Positions 7,400 through 16,120 are shown, counted from the stretch's first letter. The stretch: 40,760 nt of DNA from an uncultured Rhodopila sp. (GCF_903915725.1 NZ_CAIWTY010000089.1:1-40760), one strand, 5' to 3'. Numbers and translations: made by a program. The notes: generated by a model not told the origin, from the sequence alone.

Positions 7400-8692
7400 T
7401 CACACCCGGCCTGGCGCCGCCGCGTCCGCCCCCGGCCGCACACCGAAACGCCGGACCAGGCAGAACGCGTAATAGGTCGCCTTCACCGCCAGCACCGGCA
7501 GCCTCGCCCGCCATTCGCCCACCAGATTGCCGGCCAGCATCGTCACGATACCGTCGCGCATGCGCAGCTTATTGCTCGGCGACATGAACATCTCGCGCAT
7601 CACCGGCGCGTTGATGCGGTAGATCAGCCAGGACAGGTTGCCCATCATCGCCCGCAGATGCCGCTCCGCCCGCTGCGCCGCCGCCCGCCCGGTCGCCGGA
7701 TCGCGCAGCCAGGCTTCCGCGGCATCCGCACCCAATTCGCCCGCGGTCATCGCCAGCAGCACGCCGCTCGAGAACACCGGATCGAGGAACGCAAAGGCGT
7801 CGCCGATAAGCATCCAGCCCTCGCCCGAAGCGGTGCGCGCGGCGTATGAATAATTGCCGGTGGCATGCACCTCGGAAATCCGTTCCGCCCCGGCCATCCG
7901 CACGCTCACCGTCGGACTCGCCAGCAGCCGCTCATTGAGGAATTGTTCCATGCTGGCGCCGGCGCGGCGCCAGGCCGCCGGGTTGCCGACAAAGCCCACG
8001 CTCATGACCTCGTCTTGCAGCGGAATCATCCAGAACCAGCCGTTTTCGGTCAGATGGATGCTGATATAGCCTTCGGTGTCGCCGGATCGCGCCGCCACGC
8101 CCCGGTAGTGCGCGAACACGGCGGTGTTGTTGATGTGCTTGTTCGACTGTTTGCTGCGCAGCTTGTTGGCGATGAACGTGTTGCGCCCCGAGGCATCCAG
8201 GACGAAGCGCGGGGCGATCGTCCGGCTGCCGCCGTCCCCGTCCGTGGCGGTCACCCTGGCTCGCTCCCCGGGACCCGAAGCAAAGACGATGTCGGTCACC
8301 CGGGTTTGCTCCGCCGCCCGCACCCCGAGGCGCCGCGCATTGGCGAACAGCGCCGTGTCGAATTCCGACCGCCGCACCTGGTAGGCGTGCGTGTAATCCT
8401 GGTTCAATGACCGCGCGAACGGGAAGGCAACGCTCTGGCCGGTGTCGTCGGAGACGAACTCCGCGCCCGGCTTGAACACGCCCATTGCGGCGACCTGATC
8501 ATGCAGGCCAAGCCGATCGAGGATCTCCAGGTTGCGCGGCAGCAGCGACTCGCCGATGTGGAAGCGCGGATGCGAGTCCTTCTCCAGCAGCACGACATCG
8601 ATGCCGCGTTCGGCCAGCAAGGCTGCGGCGGTCGATCCCGCCGGGCCGCCGCCGATAACCAGGACGTCGCAGGTTTCAGGGGTCTCGGCCAT
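7400..8692 (-). CDS. Flavin-dependent halogenase-like FAD oxidoreductase of the polyene cluster
   Basis: A 430-residue FAD protein. The N-terminus carries GGGPAG (residues 14-19), followed by HIGESLLPRNLEILDRLG (45-62). Two hallmarks of flavin-dependent halogenases are present: WFWMIP (219-224, the WxWxIP motif) and a lysine at 74 in FKPGAEF, where halogenases keep the catalytic Lys. A third conserved block is GDAFAFLDPVFSSG (297-310). If active it would install Cl or Br on an activated aromatic ring using FADH2 from a separate reductase. The start ATG overlaps the dehydratase gene by 17 bases, so it is the last gene of that operon block. A non-halogenating oxidoreductase of the same fold cannot be excluded. 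Confidence 0.82.
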   Translation of the reverse strand: MAETPETCDVLVIGGGPAGSTAAALLAERGIDVVLLEKDSHPRFHIGESLLPRNLEILDRLGLHDQVAAMGVFKPGAEFVSDDTGQSVAFPFARSLNQDYTHAYQVRRSEFDTALFANARRLGVRAAEQTRVTDIVFASGPGERARVTATDGDGGSRTIAPRFVLDASGRNTFIANKLRSKQSNKHINNTAVFAHYRGVAARSGDTEGYISIHLTENGWFWMIPLQDEVMSVGFVGNPAAWRRAGASMEQFLNERLLASPTVSVRMAGAERISEVHATGNYSYAARTASGEGWMLIGDAFAFLDPVFSSGVLLAMTAGELGADAAEAWLRDPATGRAAAQRAERHLRAMMGNLSWLIYRINAPVMREMFMSPSNKLRMRDGIVTMLAGNLVGEWRARLPVLAVKATYYAFCLVRRFGVRPGADAAAPGRV

Positions 8693-9131
8693 GGCGTTCG
8701 GTCCTTTCCGGCGGCAGGGCGATGGTGGCACGTCCCTCGGCGAGCAGGCCGCCATCTTCAGCCCGCAGATGAAAGAGGTAGATCAGTCCGGCGGCGGTGG
8801 CGTGTTCGCGCTGCGCCTCGATCCGCAGCCGACCGATGCTAGCGTCGTCGAGCCGCGGGCGATGAATGATAACGGTGCGCAACGCGGCGAGCCAGCCCGG
8901 GGGCTGCGGCGCGCCGCCGCACAGGGCGCCGTGCACGGCCGCCGCCTGCAACGCATATTCCAGGCCGCAGACGGTGCTGAGCCGCCCCTGCCGCCGCAGC
9001 GGATTAGCCGGGTCGAGATGCGAAACGGCGTGGCAGACGATGTCCGCATCCGTCCATGCGGCGACGCGGTCCAGCAGGCACATCGCGCCCTGGTGCGGGA
9101 TCAGCGCGGCAATGCCGGAGCGGTCGAGCAT
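8676..9131 (-). CDS. Hotdog-fold 3-hydroxyacyl-ACP dehydratase (ApeP type)
   Basis: A 151-residue hotdog protein. The N-terminal block ALIPHQGAMCLLDRV (9-23) is the signature of the FabZ-like dehydratases found in aryl polyene clusters; CGLEYALQAAAVHGAL lies on the central helix. It would remove water from the beta-hydroxyacyl-ACP during polyene elongation, in the cytoplasm. The gene starts 31 bases inside the chain-length-factor gene and overlaps the halogenase-like gene by 17 bases, which argues for tight co-translation. It differs from the second cluster dehydratase (15797-16120), which carries the HFPG motif, so two distinct dehydratases are present, as in other aryl polyene clusters. Confidence 0.87.
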   Translation of the reverse strand: MLDRSGIAALIPHQGAMCLLDRVAAWTDADIVCHAVSHLDPANPLRRQGRLSTVCGLEYALQAAAVHGALCGGAPQPPGWLAALRTVIIHRPRLDDASIGRLRIEAQREHATAAGLIYLFHLRAEDGGLLAEGRATIALPPERTERHGRDP

Positions 9132-9922
9132 GGTTCAATGCTGATAGCGACATGTCCGTCCAGCAGGCCAATGACCAGGTGATCCGCTCGCCGGCATGCC
9201 AGAGCCTCCAGCAGCCGCATGATCCGCGCGGCCGGGTTGGTTCGGCTCAGACCGCCCGGGTCCACGCGGGGCGCCTCGCGGCCCGGCGGCGGTGCGCCAG
9301 CCACCCATTCGATCCGGATGCGTGCCAGGGCTCCTGGCAGGCTTACGGGTGACAGCACCAGGCCGGCGCCGAACACCCCGGCGGCCGGGCGGGCGGTGTT
9401 GAGCGGTTCGGGCAGCGGGATGTCGTAGACGCACAGCAGCACCGGCTGCTGCTCGACCCCGGCTTCGGCCGCCGCCGCCAGCAGCGCCGCGCCAACCGTC
9501 GCGTCATGGCAGCCGAGGCAGGTGGCGGGCTGCCGCGAACCGGCGCCGATGGACCAGTAGCCGGCCGCGGCGTTGTGCACCGAATTGTGGAACTGCGTCG
9601 GCGAGACGGCCGCACCCGGTTCGGCCAGGGATTGCAGGATGGCGTGGATTGTCGCGCCGTCGCCGTTGGAACTCGCGAATACGCTGCGCAGGGAGGCTGG
9701 CGGCAGGCCGGACGACTCCGCCGCCTCGGACGCCACCGCCAGGGCGAGCCGGGTGACCGGGCCGGCGCGGCGGCGTTCGTTGGGCGCGAGGATGGCGGGC
9801 GGCGGCAGCCGGGCGGGCGCAGGAACATATGGCGCCTCGCCCGCCAGTACCGGCCGCGCGGCCTCCCAGCCGTCCAGGCCGTCGCCGCGCACCGCAACGC
9901 CTGCGACGAACAGCGCGATCAT
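9101..9922 (-). CDS. Beta-ketoacyl synthase chain-length factor (ApeC type)
   Basis: A 273-residue ketosynthase-like protein, shorter than a full KS. The block SPTQFHNSVHNAAAGYWSI followed by a YDIPLPEPL stretch is typical of the chain-length-factor partners (Ketoacyl-synt_2) of aryl polyene and xanthomonadin clusters. It lacks the normal C-terminal His-containing thiolase half and the usual active-site Cys context (here ATCLGCHDATVG), so it should be a non-catalytic partner. It probably pairs with the KS encoded directly upstream, with which it shares an ATGA stop/start overlap at 9919-9922. The start is ATG 9922; the frame extends upstream only within the KS gene. Confidence 0.9.
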   Translation of the reverse strand: MIALFVAGVAVRGDGLDGWEAARPVLAGEAPYVPAPARLPPPAILAPNERRRAGPVTRLALAVASEAAESSGLPPASLRSVFASSNGDGATIHAILQSLAEPGAAVSPTQFHNSVHNAAAGYWSIGAGSRQPATCLGCHDATVGAALLAAAAEAGVEQQPVLLCVYDIPLPEPLNTARPAAGVFGAGLVLSPVSLPGALARIRIEWVAGAPPPGREAPRVDPGGLSRTNPAARIMRLLEALACRRADHLVIGLLDGHVAISIEPCSTAPALPR

Positions 9923-11124
9923 GCGGAGGCTCCGAACAGCAGGCTGCAATTGATGCCGCCGAAGCCGAACGAATTGCTCAGCACCCGCCGCACCGGCGCA
10001 TCTTCATTGTCCACCAGCACGCGGGCGCGGAAGGCCGGGTCCACTTCCGTGACCCCGAGGCAGCCGGGCATGAAACCCGATCCGATACACAAACCGGCGA
10101 TGATGGCCTCGACGACTCCGGCGGCGCCGAGTGTGTGGCCGGTCCAACCCTTGGTCGAACTGGAGGCGACGGCATCGCCGAACACGGTGGACACGGCGAT
10201 GTCCTCCATCGCGTCGTTGGCGCGTGTGCCGGTGCCGTGCAGGTTGATGTAATCGATGTCGGGCGGGGAAAGCCCGGCGGATTGCAGCGCCTGCCGCATC
10301 GAGCCGATGGCGCCGCCGCCGACGGGATCGGGCGAGGACATGTGGTAGCCGTCGCTGGTGGCGCCGCAGCCGAGCAGCGCGGCAAACGGAGCGTCGCGCG
10401 CCGCTTCCGGCCGCTCGAGCAGCGCGAAGCCAGCCGCCTCGCCGACGGAAATGCCGCTCCGCGCGGCGTCGCACGGGCGGCAGGGCGTCGGCGAGATCAG
10501 TTCCAGGGCGGCAAAGCCATGCACCGTCATGCCGCACAGGCTGTCCGCCCCGCCGACGATGGCCGCATCGCATAGCCCGCTGTCGATCAGATAGGCCGCC
10601 TGCATGAAGCTCTTGGCGCTGGAGGCGCAGGCGCTGGACAGCGTCATGGCCGGTCCGTGCAGCGCGAGCGCCGCGCGGACGAAGCGCGCCAGCGAGAACA
10701 GGTCTTGCGTATCGGGATATAGGAATGAGGCGGGCAGGACACCGGTAGCTGCGTCGCGCTCCCGGTAGGCTTGCTCACCGGCGAGGATGCCGGACGTGCT
10801 GGTGCCGGCGACGACCGCGATGCGGCCCGCGCCGTAACGCTCCCGCGCGGCGGCGACGTGCTGCATGAAGCCGTCTCCACGCAGCGCGATATCGGCGAGG
10901 TGGTTGTTGCGGCAAGCGAACCGCGTCAGCGGCGGCTGCAGCGCGTGCGCCTCCACGCCCGCGACACGGCCGACATGGCCGCCGGCACCCGGCGCGATGC
11001 CGAACGCCGCGCCGTCGCAGGGGCGCAGGCCGCCCTGCCGGGCCCGTAACGCTTCGGCTGTTGCGGCGGTGCCGCGGCCGAGAGCGCTGATCAGCGTGAC
11101 GGCGGTGATAAGGAGAGGACGCAT
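9919..11124 (-). CDS. Beta-ketoacyl-ACP synthase (FabF-like; ApeO/ApeR type)
   Basis: A full-length 401-residue condensing enzyme of the thiolase fold. The catalytic triad is intact: Cys166 in SSACASSAKS, His296 in LHGTGTRAND and His330 in TGHTLGAAG. It performs decarboxylative Claisen condensation of malonyl-ACP with the growing chain, in the cytoplasm. It is coupled to the chain-length factor by an ATGA overlap, which supports a KS/CLF heterodimer. The start is ATG 11124 (TTG at 11127 is an alternative). It is the only complete KS in the window, whereas described aryl polyene clusters have two. A 481-base repeat-filled gap separates it from the MMPL gene upstream. Confidence 0.94.
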   Translation of the reverse strand: MRPLLITAVTLISALGRGTAATAEALRARQGGLRPCDGAAFGIAPGAGGHVGRVAGVEAHALQPPLTRFACRNNHLADIALRGDGFMQHVAAARERYGAGRIAVVAGTSTSGILAGEQAYRERDAATGVLPASFLYPDTQDLFSLARFVRAALALHGPAMTLSSACASSAKSFMQAAYLIDSGLCDAAIVGGADSLCGMTVHGFAALELISPTPCRPCDAARSGISVGEAAGFALLERPEAARDAPFAALLGCGATSDGYHMSSPDPVGGGAIGSMRQALQSAGLSPPDIDYINLHGTGTRANDAMEDIAVSTVFGDAVASSSTKGWTGHTLGAAGVVEAIIAGLCIGSGFMPGCLGVTEVDPAFRARVLVDNEDAPVRRVLSNSFGFGGINCSLLFGASA

Positions 11125-11169
11125 CAATCGGGTGTTTGACCGATCCGCGTGGGAACAGGAAGGGGGCAG

Positions 11170-11204
11170 TGGTCATGGCGGCCGGAGGGCCACCTTCCAT
11201 GCCT
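11170..11204. repeat. Degenerate half of repeat family A
   Basis: The stretch ggtcatggcggccggagg... resembles the left arm of the family A units (compare 14580-14612) with a few mismatches. It lies just upstream of the KS gene in a 481-base gap that has no gene. Confidence 0.5.
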
Positions 11205-11242
11205 TCGCCGGGGCGCCTGCCACCTTGCTTAAACACAGTCTC

Positions 11243-11540
11243 CCAGCCCGTGCCGGGCACCACCCTGGATGAAAATGGCGGCGTGGCGGTCCGGGTGCGG
11301 CGAAGGCGGGACGGACCGCAGCCATCGGCTTTCGCAGCAGAAGAAAGTAAGTTGTAACACAGATTAGAGGGATTAAGCCACAGATTACACCGACGTTGTC
11401 ACGGCCGGCGGAGATGCAGTCCACCCCGATCTCGGTGTAATCCGTGCCCTTAATCTGTGAAAATCCGTGTTACAACTTTCTTTGCATCCAACCACCGGCT
11501 GCCGGGTATCTCAGTTATCCTGGTGCCCGGCACAGGCTGG
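11243..11540. repeat. Long imperfect inverted repeat, family C (MITE-like)
   Basis: A 20-base terminal inverted repeat (11243-11262, ccagcccgtgccgggcacca) matches the reverse complement of 11521-11540 at 19 of 20 positions. Inside it, a second arm pair (agttgtaacacagatt around 11348-11365 and its complement near 11462-11479) folds on itself, including the cacagattacacc/ggtgtaatccgtg pair. The element carries no ORF of note. It fills most of the gap between the MMPL and KS genes. Transcription of the KS block must pass through it or start in it. Confidence 0.75.
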
Positions 11541-11605
11541 CGGACCACGTCGCCAATACAAGTTGGCATCTCGGAAAAGTCGTTCACACTAACGGTTCGT
11601 ATTGC

Positions 11606-13972
11606 CTACGGAGCCGCGCCCGGCCGTGACGTTGGGGCAAGCGCCGCGGCAACGCCGGAAACCCGCGCAACCCTCTCGCCGGCAAACAGGAACGCGAACA
11701 CCAGCGCACTGAACGCCCCGACCGCCACCGGCAGTCCGATCGTCCGCAGCAACGGCGTGCGGCAGACCATCAGCAAGCCGAAGGTCAGCATCGTCATCGC
11801 ATTGCAGGTCACCAGCGTGCGCAGCGTCCGCGCCCGCTCCTCTGCGTCGAGCTGCCGCCGCGCGAAAAACAAAGCGTAGTCAAGCCCCACCCCGGCCACA
11901 AACTGCAGCGCCACGATATGCACCAGCGACAAGCGTTCCCCCGCGACCACCAGCACCGCCAGCGTCACCGCCCCGGCAGCGGCCAGCGACCCCAGCACGC
12001 GCACGACCCGGCCGGGTGAGCGCAGGCCGATGGCCAAAGCCAGCAGCGTCGCCGCCGCGCCTGCCGACAGCCAGCGCCAGGCGCGGGCGGTCGTCTCGGC
12101 CAGCAGTCCGTTCGACTCCGCCCCGATATCGACGTAGGTCACGCCGGGGACCCCGTTGAGCGCGGCGGCCAGCCGCTCCCGCCCGGTCACGCCCTGCGGC
12201 GCCACCAGCCCAAACCAGCCGCCGTCGCGGGCGAACAGCAGCGGCTGCAGCCGGGCCAGGATCAGCGGGTTGGCGATGTCCGCAAGCTGCACCGGCGGCA
12301 GATCGCGCGACGCCGCGACATCCTGCCTGAACTCGTCAAACGCCTGTGCACGGAACGGCAACCCGGCCCTGGCCGCGGCGATCCGCTCGGCCAAAGCGGC
12401 GTCGTCCGGCAGCGCGTCGCGCCGGGCAAGCTGGGTCGCCGCGCTCGGCAGATAGCGGGCGGCCAGTTCGGCGCCGCCAATCACCCCGTCCCGCCGCAGG
12501 GCGTCGAGCACCGGCATCAAGGCTTCCTCACGCCGCAGCACCGCTTCCGCGGTGGCGCCATGGACGACCGCGACCTGACCGACATCCGGGGCGCCAAGCT
12601 CCGCGCGCAGCTCCGCATCGAGCGCCCGCGCGCCGGCGGGCACCGGAGACAGATTGGCAAGGTCGTGCTCGATCCGCGGCGGGGCGAGCATCAGCAGCAC
12701 GACGGCGCCGCCAGCCGGCAGCAGACCCCACAGGCGCCAGTCGCGCAGCCGCTCGATCCGCAGCAGCCGCGCCGGATCGCCCGCTGACACCGGCGCCAAA
12801 TCCGCGGCCACGATCAACCGCGGCAGGATCCAGCGAGTCGCCGCCGCCCCGCTCAGCAGCCCGACCACGGAAAACACGCCGATTTGTGCCAGGCCGGGGA
12901 GACCGGAGAACACCATCCCGGTCAGGCCGAGCGCGGCACTGGCGACGGCCAGATTGAAGGCCGCACCGATCCGCCGCAGCGTGGCGGGTGCGGCCTCGCC
13001 CTGCTTGCGATGGCCGATAAGCAGGACCGGGTAATCCACCATGACCCCCAGCATGGTCATGCCGAAGCCGAATGCGATGGCATGCACGAACCCGAACGCC
13101 ACCTGCACCGCCCACGCCGCCGCCGTCAGCCCGAGCAGAATCGGCACGGCAATCGCCGCCAGCACCAGCGGCGAGCGGAACCGCCATAGCAGCAGCGCGG
13201 CAACCAGAAGCGTCGAGACCACCGACAGCAACCGCACGTCGCTGCGAATGCCGTATTCGGCGTCGCGCGCGAAGACGGCCGGGCCGGCGACCAGCAAACG
13301 GGCGCCCCCCGGCGCGGCATCGGCAAACGCGGCGCGGATGGCCGTGTCGGCACGATCCTGCGCCTCCAGGTCAAGCCCGCCTGTCTTCGTCCGTACCAGC
13401 ATCAGGGCGCGATCACGCCCCGCGGCGAACCAGACACCGTCGATCGAGCGGACATCGCTCTCTCCCATCCACACCCGCGCCATAGCCAAAAAAGCCCCCG
13501 GCGGATCAGCCAGTCCATAGTGCTGCGCCAGCGGCGCGGCGGAGGAGCGAAGCTGATGCAGCAGCGTCTCGAAATCGCGGCGCAGCGCGGCCGGTGTGAA
13601 GGCCTCGGCCGTGCTGGCGGGCGAGAGCAGATAGCGGTGCCCGAACAGGAACTGCTCGGCCGCCGGGTCGAGCGAGGCGTCGCCATTGCCGACAAAGGCA
13701 AACAGCCCGGACGCGCCGAGACGCGCTGCCATGGCCTGGCTGATGCGGGCCAGTTCGTCGGGCGGCGCGCCTTCCAGGCCGATGAGAATGATGCTGGTGG
13801 CGGCGCCGGAGCGCAGTTCCCGCATCATCAGCTTTGCCGCCTCGGTATTGCCGATCGGCAGGAACTCGGTCATGTCGGTGCGCAGGTCGATGAAGCGGAA
13901 GGTCAGCACCGCCAGCAACACCGCCGCGGCCAGGGCGGCCAGGATCGGACGGGCGCGCCTCACCGGCTTCAC
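11606..13972 (-). CDS. MMPL/RND-type exporter of the polyene cluster
   Basis: A 788-residue RND-like membrane protein with two repeats. Each has one N-terminal transmembrane helix, a large extracytoplasmic domain (about 35-230 and 430-610) and a bundle of five helices (about 240-400 and 620-770). The MMPL signature with the conserved Asp appears as GMTMLGVMVDYPVLLIGHRKQ in the first half and GVGLDYALFFARRQ in the second. Such exporters sit in aryl polyene clusters and are thought to move the lipid-like product outward from the inner membrane. The start is GTG 13972, which overlaps the lolA-like stop as GTGA. Its substrate here is inferred from context. Confidence 0.92.
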   Translation of the reverse strand: MKPVRRARPILAALAAAVLLAVLTFRFIDLRTDMTEFLPIGNTEAAKLMMRELRSGAATSIILIGLEGAPPDELARISQAMAARLGASGLFAFVGNGDASLDPAAEQFLFGHRYLLSPASTAEAFTPAALRRDFETLLHQLRSSAAPLAQHYGLADPPGAFLAMARVWMGESDVRSIDGVWFAAGRDRALMLVRTKTGGLDLEAQDRADTAIRAAFADAAPGGARLLVAGPAVFARDAEYGIRSDVRLLSVVSTLLVAALLLWRFRSPLVLAAIAVPILLGLTAAAWAVQVAFGFVHAIAFGFGMTMLGVMVDYPVLLIGHRKQGEAAPATLRRIGAAFNLAVASAALGLTGMVFSGLPGLAQIGVFSVVGLLSGAAATRWILPRLIVAADLAPVSAGDPARLLRIERLRDWRLWGLLPAGGAVVLLMLAPPRIEHDLANLSPVPAGARALDAELRAELGAPDVGQVAVVHGATAEAVLRREEALMPVLDALRRDGVIGGAELAARYLPSAATQLARRDALPDDAALAERIAAARAGLPFRAQAFDEFRQDVAASRDLPPVQLADIANPLILARLQPLLFARDGGWFGLVAPQGVTGRERLAAALNGVPGVTYVDIGAESNGLLAETTARAWRWLSAGAAATLLALAIGLRSPGRVVRVLGSLAAAGAVTLAVLVVAGERLSLVHIVALQFVAGVGLDYALFFARRQLDAEERARTLRTLVTCNAMTMLTFGLLMVCRTPLLRTIGLPVAVGAFSALVFAFLFAGERVARVSGVAAALAPTSRPGAAP

Positions 13973-14568
13973 TGCTGTGTCGCAATCGTCAGGCTGTCCT
14001 CGTCGCCGTTGACCTGGACGGTGCTGAAGCTGCTGATGTCCGCACCCGCGCCGGCGATGACGATGACCCGCACAAGACGCTGCACGCCGGGGTCGGTTGG
14101 CAGCAGGACAAGGTGCCAGGCCGCAAGGCGGCCTTCGGCGGTGATGCGGTAGTGGCTTTCGAGCGTCCCAAGATCGCCGGCAAGCGCCCCGCGCACGGCA
14201 TCGACCAGGGCGCCGACCTCGGGGTGGCGGCCGATCCGAACGCTTTGCGGCGCTGCCTTATTGGCGGCCAGCGTCAGGGTATCGCCGTCGACGATCAGCG
14301 ATTCCGGCTCTGGAGCGGTGGTGATCTTCTCCAGATGGGCCGGTCGGCGATAGATCAGCCAGCCCTGGCTGACCAGCGGCACGTCGAGTGCGGCAAGGTG
14401 CTTTTCCTCGCGGAAGGTGGCATGGCGTTCGGGGATGGCGGCCAGCCCGGTCATCACTTCGAGCAGCCATCCGGGCGGGACGGTGGCTGCCCGGGCGGGC
14501 GCGGCCAGCAGGAGGAGAGCTGCCGCGAGAGTCGACACAATACACCCGCATCGCCCGGGGAGACGCAA
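13969..14568 (-). CDS. LolA-like outer membrane lipoprotein carrier of the polyene cluster
   Basis: A secreted protein of about 199 residues of the LolA/LppX fold, the periplasmic carrier component found in aryl polyene clusters. A signal peptide (hydrophobic STLAAALLLLAAPARA) is followed by ERHATFREEKHLAALDVPLVSQG and LIYRRPAHLEKIT, typical of the family. It probably ferries the lipidated product across the periplasm to the outer membrane together with the MMPL protein. No ATG fits. TTG at 14568 gives an arginine-bearing signal peptide and has AAGGAG close upstream (spacing only 2 bases); GTG 14538 is the alternative. Its 5' side abuts a cluster of family A repeats. Confidence 0.85.
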   Translation of the reverse strand: MRLPGRCGCIVSTLAAALLLLAAPARAATVPPGWLLEVMTGLAAIPERHATFREEKHLAALDVPLVSQGWLIYRRPAHLEKITTAPEPESLIVDGDTLTLAANKAAPQSVRIGRHPEVGALVDAVRGALAGDLGTLESHYRITAEGRLAAWHLVLLPTDPGVQRLVRVIVIAGAGADISSFSTVQVNGDEDSLTIATQQ

Positions 14569-14579
14569 TGCTCCTTCCC

Positions 14580-14851
14580 CGTCATGGTGGCCGAAGGGCC
14601 ACCATCCACGCCGTTGCCGCACGGCGCACAGCAAGGCGTGGATGGCGGACGACCGAGCACGCAAGGGACGGGTGCGCCCCATAGGCGTCAAAATTGCGCC
14701 CGGCGGCCGCCGCTTCCCCTCGTCATGCCGGCGAAGGTCGGCATCCACGACTTTGCCTGGACCTGCGCCGCAAGGCGTGGATGGTGCGCCTTCGCGCACC
14801 ATGACGGGGGACAAACGCAGCCGCCGGACCTCCGTTTTAAAGCCCATGAGG
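14580..14851. repeat. Family A repeat tandem: one partial and one full composite unit
   Basis: A partial unit (14580-14660; arms ccatccacgcc and aaggcgtggatgg) is followed by a complete composite element at 14678-14851. The latter has outer arms (cccataggcg... on the left, ...agcccatgagg on the right) that are imperfect inverted copies. Inside are the core stem atccacg/cgtggat and two side hairpins, flanked by cgtcatg and catgacg. The element fills the gap between the lolA-like and LpxL-like genes. No gene of its own is seen. Confidence 0.82.
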
Positions 14852-14876
14852 CCGCCCGCCGTGACGTTGACCCGCC

Positions 14877-15800
14877 TTATTCGCCATGGTCCGGCTTCTC
14901 CCAGAACGGATAGAAGTTGAACCAGTTGAAGGGATGGGCGCGGCAAACGGTTTCCAGACTGGCGGCATAGCGGCCGACGGCATCGGTCAGATCCTGCTGC
15001 CGCGTGGCACGTTTGAGCACCAGCCTGTCGGCGAACGGCTCGAAGCGGACCAGGTAGTGGCGCGGGCCGGTGCGGACGCCATGGAACACCACAACGGGCG
15101 CGCCGAGCAGCCCGGCGACGACGATCGGTCCCGCCGGGAAATACGCCGTCGCTCCCAGGAACTGCGCCGCGACAAACCGCCGCTCGGCCGGTGCGCGATC
15201 CGCCAGGATGCCGACGATCTCGCCCTTCGCCACGGCTTCCTGCACGCGCAGCATCGTGTCGGGACGGCCGATCTCGATGATCGCGGCGGCAAGCGCCGGG
15301 TCGAGCGCCTCCAGCATTGGCGTCATCGCGCCCCAATGCTCGCGGTACATCAGCGGGCGCACGGCAACCGGCGCATCGCGCCCGACCGACCGCAAGACAT
15401 CGAAGCTGCCGACATGCGCGCCAAGCAGCACGCAACCCTCGCCGCGACCAAGGATGGCGGTCAGGGTTTCCAGCCCTTGCACCTCAATGGCGAAGCCGCG
15501 CAACCGGCCCGACAGCAGGAACACCCGGTCCAGAATGACGGAGGCAAAGGTAAACAGATGGCGCACCACGTCGCCGCCGCTGACCTTGCGGCCGAGCGCC
15601 CGCACGAGATAGTCGCGGGAGGCCGCGCGCACCGCGGGAGAGGCCAGGAAGAAATAGCCGGTGATCGGGTAAAGCAGCAGGGTCCCGGCGCGCCAGCCGA
15701 GCGTCAGGGTGATCCACAGCATCAGCCTCGACAGTGCCTTGCTGCCCCGTTCACGCTGGCTCGCCCAATCGCGGCCCGTTGCGGCACCTTGTTCAGTCAC
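14877..15800 (-). CDS. LpxL/HtrB-family lysophospholipid/lipid A acyltransferase-like protein
   Basis: A 307-residue member of the lauroyl/myristoyl acyltransferase family. An N-terminal membrane segment lies at about 27-53. The catalytic HX4D motif is AHVGSFD with His129 and Asp134; downstream come LADRAPAERRFVAAQFLG and FPAGPIVVAGLLGAPVV, as in the family. The C-terminus WFNFYPFWEKP is also typical. Aryl polyene clusters routinely carry such an enzyme, presumed to move the polyenoyl chain onto a lipid or sugar at the inner membrane. The start is GTG 15800, overlapping the dehydratase stop as GTGA. Confidence 0.9.
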   Translation of the reverse strand: MTEQGAATGRDWASQRERGSKALSRLMLWITLTLGWRAGTLLLYPITGYFFLASPAVRAASRDYLVRALGRKVSGGDVVRHLFTFASVILDRVFLLSGRLRGFAIEVQGLETLTAILGRGEGCVLLGAHVGSFDVLRSVGRDAPVAVRPLMYREHWGAMTPMLEALDPALAAAIIEIGRPDTMLRVQEAVAKGEIVGILADRAPAERRFVAAQFLGATAYFPAGPIVVAGLLGAPVVVFHGVRTGPRHYLVRFEPFADRLVLKRATRQQDLTDAVGRYAASLETVCRAHPFNWFNFYPFWEKPDHGE

Positions 15801-16120
15801 GGGTCTGCCGCCACCGGGATGACGCGAAGCGTCCCGCGTGCCACCGGGGCGCCGGCGACCGTGCACAGGAAATCTAACCGGTCTCCGGCGACCGGGCCTG
15901 AGGCGACCTCGATCACCTGGCCCGGCAGCACGACCGCGGTAAACTTGCTCGCGACTATGCCGGCAACCGCCATGCCCTGCAGGCGATCCAGGATCAACGC
16001 GATCGTCTCGTCGAGCAGCACCACCCCGGGGACCAACGGCTGCCCCGGGAAATGGCCGGGAAGGCTCGGGTGGCCGGGGGGCACAATAAACCGTCCGACA
16101 GGCGCGAGCGAACCTGTCAC
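15797..16120 (-). CDS. FabZ/FabA-like thioester dehydratase (ApeI type)
   Basis: A short 107-residue hotdog protein. Residues 17-38 contain HPSLPGHFPGQPLVPG followed by LLDE; the HFPG His23 is the expected catalytic residue of FabZ-like dehydratases. It matches the small dehydratase that follows the ligase in aryl polyene clusters (ApeI). It should act on beta-hydroxyacyl-ACP to form the trans double bond. The GTG start at 16120 overlaps the ligase stop, and its own stop overlaps the acyltransferase start, so ligase, dehydratase and acyltransferase form one translationally coupled block. Confidence 0.9.
   Translation of the reverse strand: MTGSLAPVGRFIVPPGHPSLPGHFPGQPLVPGVVLLDETIALILDRLQGMAVAGIVASKFTAVVLPGQVIEVASGPVAGDRLDFLCTVAGAPVARGTLRVIPVAADP

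Noticed and set aside
14550..14880. CRISPR-like array in the repeat cluster between lolA and the acyltransferase
   Set aside because: The units are palindromic, unequal in spacing and lack unique spacers of constant length; no cas gene is present.
14568..15435. Long upstream extension of the lolA-like frame
   Set aside because: The extension overlaps the acyltransferase gene and repeats and is Arg/Gly-rich with no signal peptide at its start.
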